From: Hyphomicrobiales bacterium
GTDB taxonomy: Bacteria > Pseudomonadota > Alphaproteobacteria > Rhizobiales > Beijerinckiaceae
Assembly: GCA_947455995.1 (NCBI GenBank)
Contig: CANGQA010000017.1
Coordinates: 1-38,813 of the forward strand
DNA length: 38,813 bases
Direction of reading: 5' to 3'
Below are positions 35,475 through 38,813 of the stretch, one piece after another. Numbering within the stretch: the first letter of the stretch is position 1; each line of letters starts with the position of its first letter. The notes under the pieces were generated by a model that searched no databases, was not told where the DNA came from, and saw only the letters and a list, made by a program, of their open reading frames with translations. Both the position numbers and the translations under genes were made by a program.

Positions 35475-37964
35475 TTGGGGGCGCAGGTGGATTATTTACA
35501 TGACAAGGGGCAGGCGGCACAGTTTCTGAACACTCTCGACCCGACAGCGGAGAAGTTCCTGTTTGTCGAGATCGGGGTAGATGGTGGCACGCGCCCGTAT
35601 TACACAAATCTTGATGGCGTGTGGCCAGCGATCGAGCGCGCCAATATCGCAGGAGGGTCGAATTGGTTTGTGACCATTAACGAGACCAAAGGAATTGAAC
35701 GCAAGGTATCTGATGTAATAAGGGTACGCGCTGTTTTCATAGATTGTGATCAGTCCGAATCAGTACAGAGCTTTAAGAATTGGGGCAGGAGCGCACTTGC
35801 AAGTTCGCATCCGTCTATCATGCTCGGATCAAGCTCAGGAAAATACCATGCATACTGGCTTGTTTCCGACTGCTCGCGGGAGCAGTTCAAACCCTTGCAG
35901 CAGGGGCTTATCAAGAAATTTGGATCTGATGGTGTTGTTTGCGATCTGTCACGCATTATGCGGTTGGCGGGCACTTACAACGTAAAACCAAAATATCTGG
36001 AGCCAACACTGTGCAAGGCCGTCTATCCAAATATTAAAAATTGGACGGTCAAAGAACTGACCGAAGCACTGGAGCTTCAATTAGGGACAAATAATGTGAG
36101 CTGGAAAACAACACTGGAAGAATCAAAGGCTGCAGGGGGCGGTGCGGGAGCCAATGCTGCATTGAGTGCGGGCACGGATATGGGGTGGTATAATAATTTA
36201 TCCGCATCCGACAAAAATCGTGTTGTACGCACTGCATGTAAAACCCTTTGGGATGCTACCAAAGTCTTCGAGTGTGAAGAAGATGGCGGCTTAAATGCAG
36301 ACTGGTATAGGTTGTCATGTGCTATTGCCCGATCTGGTGCTCCAGATGCAGAAAATATCTTTGTTGAGTTCGGACTGAAGGCAAAAAATCCCGATAGCGA
36401 GGAAAAATTACGGGAGCATTTCAATCGGACAGACTTCCAGGGCACAGGGAGCATCTCTGTAGGCACGTTGTTGGGTTGGGCTCAAAAAGCTGGGGCTGAC
36501 TTCGGCGAATTTAAAACAGCCGCAGCAGTCGCTGGGTTGAAGGCCAGCGGCAAATTGCCGGAGGGACTTACAGAGCCGATAAGGCCGGGAACATACACCA
36601 AGGAACAAGCAATCGTATTGCTTTCTGAGAAGCTATTTGTAGGGCCAAGGGGTAGCATTTATCATATTGAAAAACAGGGGGACGCGATCCCAACACCTGA
36701 TAAAAACATTGCAACGCTATATCTAAATGTGCGCGTCGACAGTGGCACTAACAATGGCACGCGTTCAGCAATTGATGTTTGGAAGGCCGCTCAAAACAGG
36801 CCTACCCGTGAGGTTATTTTTGATCCACAACAGCCGCCTGGGGTTGGTGGCATTACCAACGATCCATTTAATGCGTGGCAAGGTTTCGCCTGTATCAAAG
36901 CCCCAGATCCAACAAAGACGAAGAGCATCCATGATTTGATTTCGAGGGTGATTTGCAACGGCAATATGGAGCATTACGAATATGTTTTGAACTGTCTTGC
37001 ATGGCTGCGGCAGAAGACAGGAAAGCCATTAGGTGTATGCCTTCATCTGATCGGGACAGGTGGCATGGGTAAGAGTGTTTTTGGTGAACACCTTGTAGCA
37101 AAATATTTTGGAGAACACGGGATCGTTCTCAATTCAAGGGATCAGCTCGACAACAAATTCAACTCGCGCTTTAGTGGTAAAGTCCTCACTTTTGTGGAAG
37201 AAATTATTTTCCATGGAGATCGTGGTCTCACTGATAAATTCAAGACACTTGTTACGACCTCGGTGATGGAGATTGAGCGTAAAGGTCTCGAAGCTCAACG
37301 GGTGAGCAACTGCAACAGTTTTATCATGGCAACAAACCATGACCACGCTTTTCATTCAGATGAAGGGATGCGGCGGCGCATCTTCCCACTTCGGATCAGC
37401 TCAGACAAAACAAATTTAGGTGGTCTGGCTTTGGTTGCAATGGGTGATATTGAGTCAGGGGGACGGGAGGCTTTCTGGGATGAATTAGCAGTTCGGGATA
37501 TTAGTTCATTTGCTCCGTCTAGGTTTCCAGAAAATGCGGAAATCATTAGCCAATCACGTATGAGTCAGGGACCTGTAGAGGATTTCTTATTGGCTATTGC
37601 AAGTGCAGGAGGGATCAAAATGGACCAATACTCTAATAATCAATCCATACCCTGCAACATAACACCATATGACCTGTACAAGGCATTCGTAAATCATAAC
37701 AAAGAGAGGACACAGGGCTTCAACCAATCAAAACTTGCAGCAGCTATTGAATTAAAGCTAGGCATCAAGTTGGTGCGACCTTGGAATAAGGAGGGTAAAA
37801 GGGAACGTGTTTACAGCATGCCTAACAGCCGTAGCATCATTGCAAAGATCGACCCTGCTTTGCTTCAACAAGAAGACGAAGAGGATGAGGGCAACGGTCC
37901 ACCGGTGATCGAATTAAGCACGAAGAGGGAAGCAGGGGGGGCTGGTACTTCACTGTTTGGGTGA
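35475..37964 (+). CDS. Primase-helicase (RepB-type AEP primase + PriCT-like linker + SF3/DUF5906 helicase)
   Basis: This large replication protein (829 aa from TTG at 35475, or 825 from GTG at 35487) joins three parts. Residues about 25-200 are an archaeo-eukaryotic primase of the RepB_primase type: metal site VFIDCDQ (residues 87-93), SSSGKYHAYWLV, and SRIMRLAGTYNVKP from residue 159. Residues about 255-335 resemble a PriCT_2 domain (DWYRLSCAIARSGAPDAENIF). Residues about 490-660 form the SF3-like helicase: Walker A GTGGMGKS (527-534), Walker B LTFVEE near 571, then EIERKG and the sensor FIMATNHDHAF with an RRR finger. The start is uncertain; GGGGG precedes the GTG. It probably initiates replication of the excised element at the repeats directly downstream. 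Confidence 0.9.
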   Translation: MGAQVDYLHDKGQAAQFLNTLDPTAEKFLFVEIGVDGGTRPYYTNLDGVWPAIERANIAGGSNWFVTINETKGIERKVSDVIRVRAVFIDCDQSESVQSFKNWGRSALASSHPSIMLGSSSGKYHAYWLVSDCSREQFKPLQQGLIKKFGSDGVVCDLSRIMRLAGTYNVKPKYLEPTLCKAVYPNIKNWTVKELTEALELQLGTNNVSWKTTLEESKAAGGGAGANAALSAGTDMGWYNNLSASDKNRVVRTACKTLWDATKVFECEEDGGLNADWYRLSCAIARSGAPDAENIFVEFGLKAKNPDSEEKLREHFNRTDFQGTGSISVGTLLGWAQKAGADFGEFKTAAAVAGLKASGKLPEGLTEPIRPGTYTKEQAIVLLSEKLFVGPRGSIYHIEKQGDAIPTPDKNIATLYLNVRVDSGTNNGTRSAIDVWKAAQNRPTREVIFDPQQPPGVGGITNDPFNAWQGFACIKAPDPTKTKSIHDLISRVICNGNMEHYEYVLNCLAWLRQKTGKPLGVCLHLIGTGGMGKSVFGEHLVAKYFGEHGIVLNSRDQLDNKFNSRFSGKVLTFVEEIIFHGDRGLTDKFKTLVTTSVMEIERKGLEAQRVSNCNSFIMATNHDHAFHSDEGMRRRIFPLRISSDKTNLGGLALVAMGDIESGGREAFWDELAVRDISSFAPSRFPENAEIISQSRMSQGPVEDFLLAIASAGGIKMDQYSNNQSIPCNITPYDLYKAFVNHNKERTQGFNQSKLAAAIELKLGIKLVRPWNKEGKRERVYSMPNSRSIIAKIDPALLQQEDEEDEGNGPPVIELSTKREAGGAGTSLFG

Positions 37965-38018
37965 GTGGATAATTGTTATGGTGTTACCGTGAAAGACCCT
38001 AGCTTTCATGATGTGATA

Positions 38019-38405
38019 GGCAGTCCAAGGCAGTCCAAGGCAGTCCAAGGCAGTGTGAGTGAGTTCTGACTGAAATATCCAGATAAATCATATGCTTAAT
38101 TAAATACTTATATCTCAGTCCAACAGTCCAAGAAATAAAAACTAGAAATAAAAATAGAATATTTAGCGGATTTATCCCCTCTGCAGTCCAATCACCCCGA
38201 TTTTTGGAAATTATTACCGTCTTGGACTGCTCAGATAAAAATGTCCTTAAATCACTGATTTAATTGATATTTTACCAGTCCATTGAACACGGACTGAGCT
38301 TGGACTGCACCAAATCCCTCCCCTTCCATAGTCAAAACGCAAACTATCTGATTTTAACAAAATTACGTCTGTGATTGAGATGAAAACATAAACTCTGATT
38401 GGACT
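38019..38405. other. Iteron-like array of CAGTCCAA, candidate replication origin
   Basis: Eight exact copies of CAGTCCAA occur. Three in direct repeat every 10 bases start at 38021, 38031 and 38041, two abut at 38116 and 38124, one is at 38184, and two are inverted at 38222 and 38300. Imperfect copies are at 38276 (last base T), 38289 (inverted, first two bases differ) and 38399 (inverted, last base A). An AT-rich stretch (about 38088-38180) lies between the copies, as a DNA-unwinding element would. The array follows the primase-helicase gene by 55 bases. Nothing in this 780-base stretch (37965-38744) supports a gene. Confidence 0.8.
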
Positions 38406-38575
38406 ATGCGAACTGATCGCATCCAAAACACGCACCATCCGAACCTCCGGCAACATGCGGACCTCCGATCCAAAAATAGGACAAACCCCGTGCTACCTAA
38501 ACTGGACATATCATGTGCTCGCGACAGCCCATGGAAACATACATTGACAGCAAGGACGTTTGAAAACATAAATTG
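38381..38575 (+). repeat. Three short repeats GAAAACATAAA/GGAAACATACA-TTGA
   Basis: TGAAAACATAAA-CTCTGA at 38381, GGAAACATACATTGA at 38533 and TGAAAACATAAATTGA at 38561 are near-identical direct repeats in the right half of the gene-free stretch. They may be a second class of protein-binding site at the origin or a regulatory element. Their role is unknown. Confidence 0.4.
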
Positions 38576-38661
38576 ATAAAACTCAATGATTATATCTGAT
38601 CTGATAAATACGTGCCGCAAATTGGAAGAGTGTGTTATCAATTCGCTATCATTTCATTCTA

Positions 38662-38813
38662 TGCTGACGTGCCCCCGTTAAATTAGGCCATTTAGAACTG
38701 GAATTTTCCACTTATGATCCCTGCGGGGAAAGAGGAGATTTCAGATGAAGGCTTCCAAGTTTAGCGAGGCGCACATTGCGTTTGTTTTGAAGCAGGCAGA
38801 GGACGGAACGGCA
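38662..38813 (+). mobile_element. IS3-family insertion sequence, left end
   Basis: From about 38662 a TGCTGACGTGCCCCCGTT sequence resembles the terminal repeat of IS3-family elements of the IS407 group, followed by the conserved leader ending CTGCGGGGAAAGAGGAGATTT. The transposase gene begins 83 bases in. The element is cut by the window edge, so its right end and target duplication cannot be seen. The exact first base is a judgement from the repeat. Confidence 0.65.
38745..38813 (+). CDS. IS3-family transposase OrfA (N-terminus only, cut by window end)
   Basis: The first 23 codons read MKASKFSEAHIAFVLKQAED, then GTA; the M-K-x-S-x-F-S/T-E-x-x-I-x-x-x-L-K-Q-A-E pattern is the start of the OrfA helix-turn-helix of the IS407 group. 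AGAGGAG lies nine bases before the ATG. The frame is open to the window end. Whether OrfA and OrfB are intact cannot be judged. Confidence 0.8.
   Translation, partial: MKASKFSEAHIAFVLKQAEDGTA

Larger units (their letters stand above)
32707..38661 (+). mobile_element. Integrative element, left part (satellite- or plasmid-like)
   Basis: From the tRNA-Arg remnant rightward run a tyrosine integrase, an unknown gene, an HTH gene, a Cys-rich unknown, a primase-helicase and a repeat-rich presumed origin, all on one strand. Base composition becomes more AT-rich than in the chromosomal genes to the left. There are no capsid, terminase, portal, conjugation or partition genes in the visible part. The layout of integrase, AlpA-like regulator and large primase-helicase with iterons resembles P4-type phage satellites. 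The end given is the start of the inserted IS and not the true element boundary, which is not seen. Confidence 0.75.

Noticed and set aside
38019-38054. CRISPR array or simple satellite repeat
   Set aside because: The unit is only 10 bases without spacers, and further copies are dispersed and inverted, which suits iterons better.
38247-38641. Two short minus-strand open frames (69 and 92 aa) behind the primase
   Set aside because: They run through the repeat array, have odd compositions and no ribosome sites.

Overview
The window looks like a piece of an alphaproteobacterial chromosome of moderate G+C. The two housekeeping blocks, rph-rdgB-hemW and (lpoA-like)-rsmI-yraN-gshB, are arrangements I associate with Alphaproteobacteria. 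The genus cannot be fixed from the sequence. I see no CRISPR array, no rRNA gene and no complete tRNA gene.

Region 1 (1-11728) is catabolic. It starts inside the sarcosine oxidase alpha gene (soxA), which is followed by soxG. A convergent FAD-dependent amine oxidoreductase comes next, then a complete peptide/opine-type ABC importer: a family 5 binding protein, two permeases and a fused double ATPase. Three histidine-degradation genes follow: hutD and hutG on the minus strand and hutF divergent on the plus strand. hutH, hutU and hutI are not in the window. The set fits uptake of a small nitrogenous compound and its oxidative demethylation or deamination to glutamate and glycine.

Region 2 (11892-19301) is mostly core genes. 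RNase PH, the RdgB/Ham1 pyrophosphatase and HemW are tightly packed. A LuxR-type receptor without a synthase gene follows, with a strong hairpin-plus-U-tract terminator about 195 nt beyond its stop. Then come an LpoA-like lipoprotein gene and, divergent from it, rsmI-yraN and gshB.

Region 3 (19419-32350) is accessory metabolism. It holds an enolase-superfamily enzyme, an MFS transporter, an acyl-CoA ligase, and an orphan molybdopterin subunit of the xanthine dehydrogenase family with Gln where the catalytic Glu is expected. A GntR/FCD regulator has a perfect palindrome overlapping its own promoter. Behind it is an operon of a polar amino acid-type ABC importer and mannonate dehydratase (uxuA). 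A convergent nanA-type N-acetylneuraminate lyase has a symmetric array of hexamers upstream.

Region 4 (32650-38813) is the left part of an integrative element. It is inserted in a tRNA-Arg(CCG) gene whose 3' remnant lies at 32650-32706. The element carries a tyrosine integrase, an unknown gene, an AlpA/excisionase-like HTH protein, a small Cys-rich unknown and a large primase-helicase (RepB-type AEP primase, PriCT-like linker, SF3/DUF5906-type helicase). Behind the primase is about 780 bp without genes, holding eight exact copies of CAGTCCAA in both orientations around an AT-rich stretch. This is probably the replication origin recognised by the primase-helicase. The layout resembles P4-like phage satellites or self-replicating integrative elements, and no structural phage gene is visible. 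The window ends in the first codons of an IS3-family transposase. The far attachment site lies beyond the right edge.
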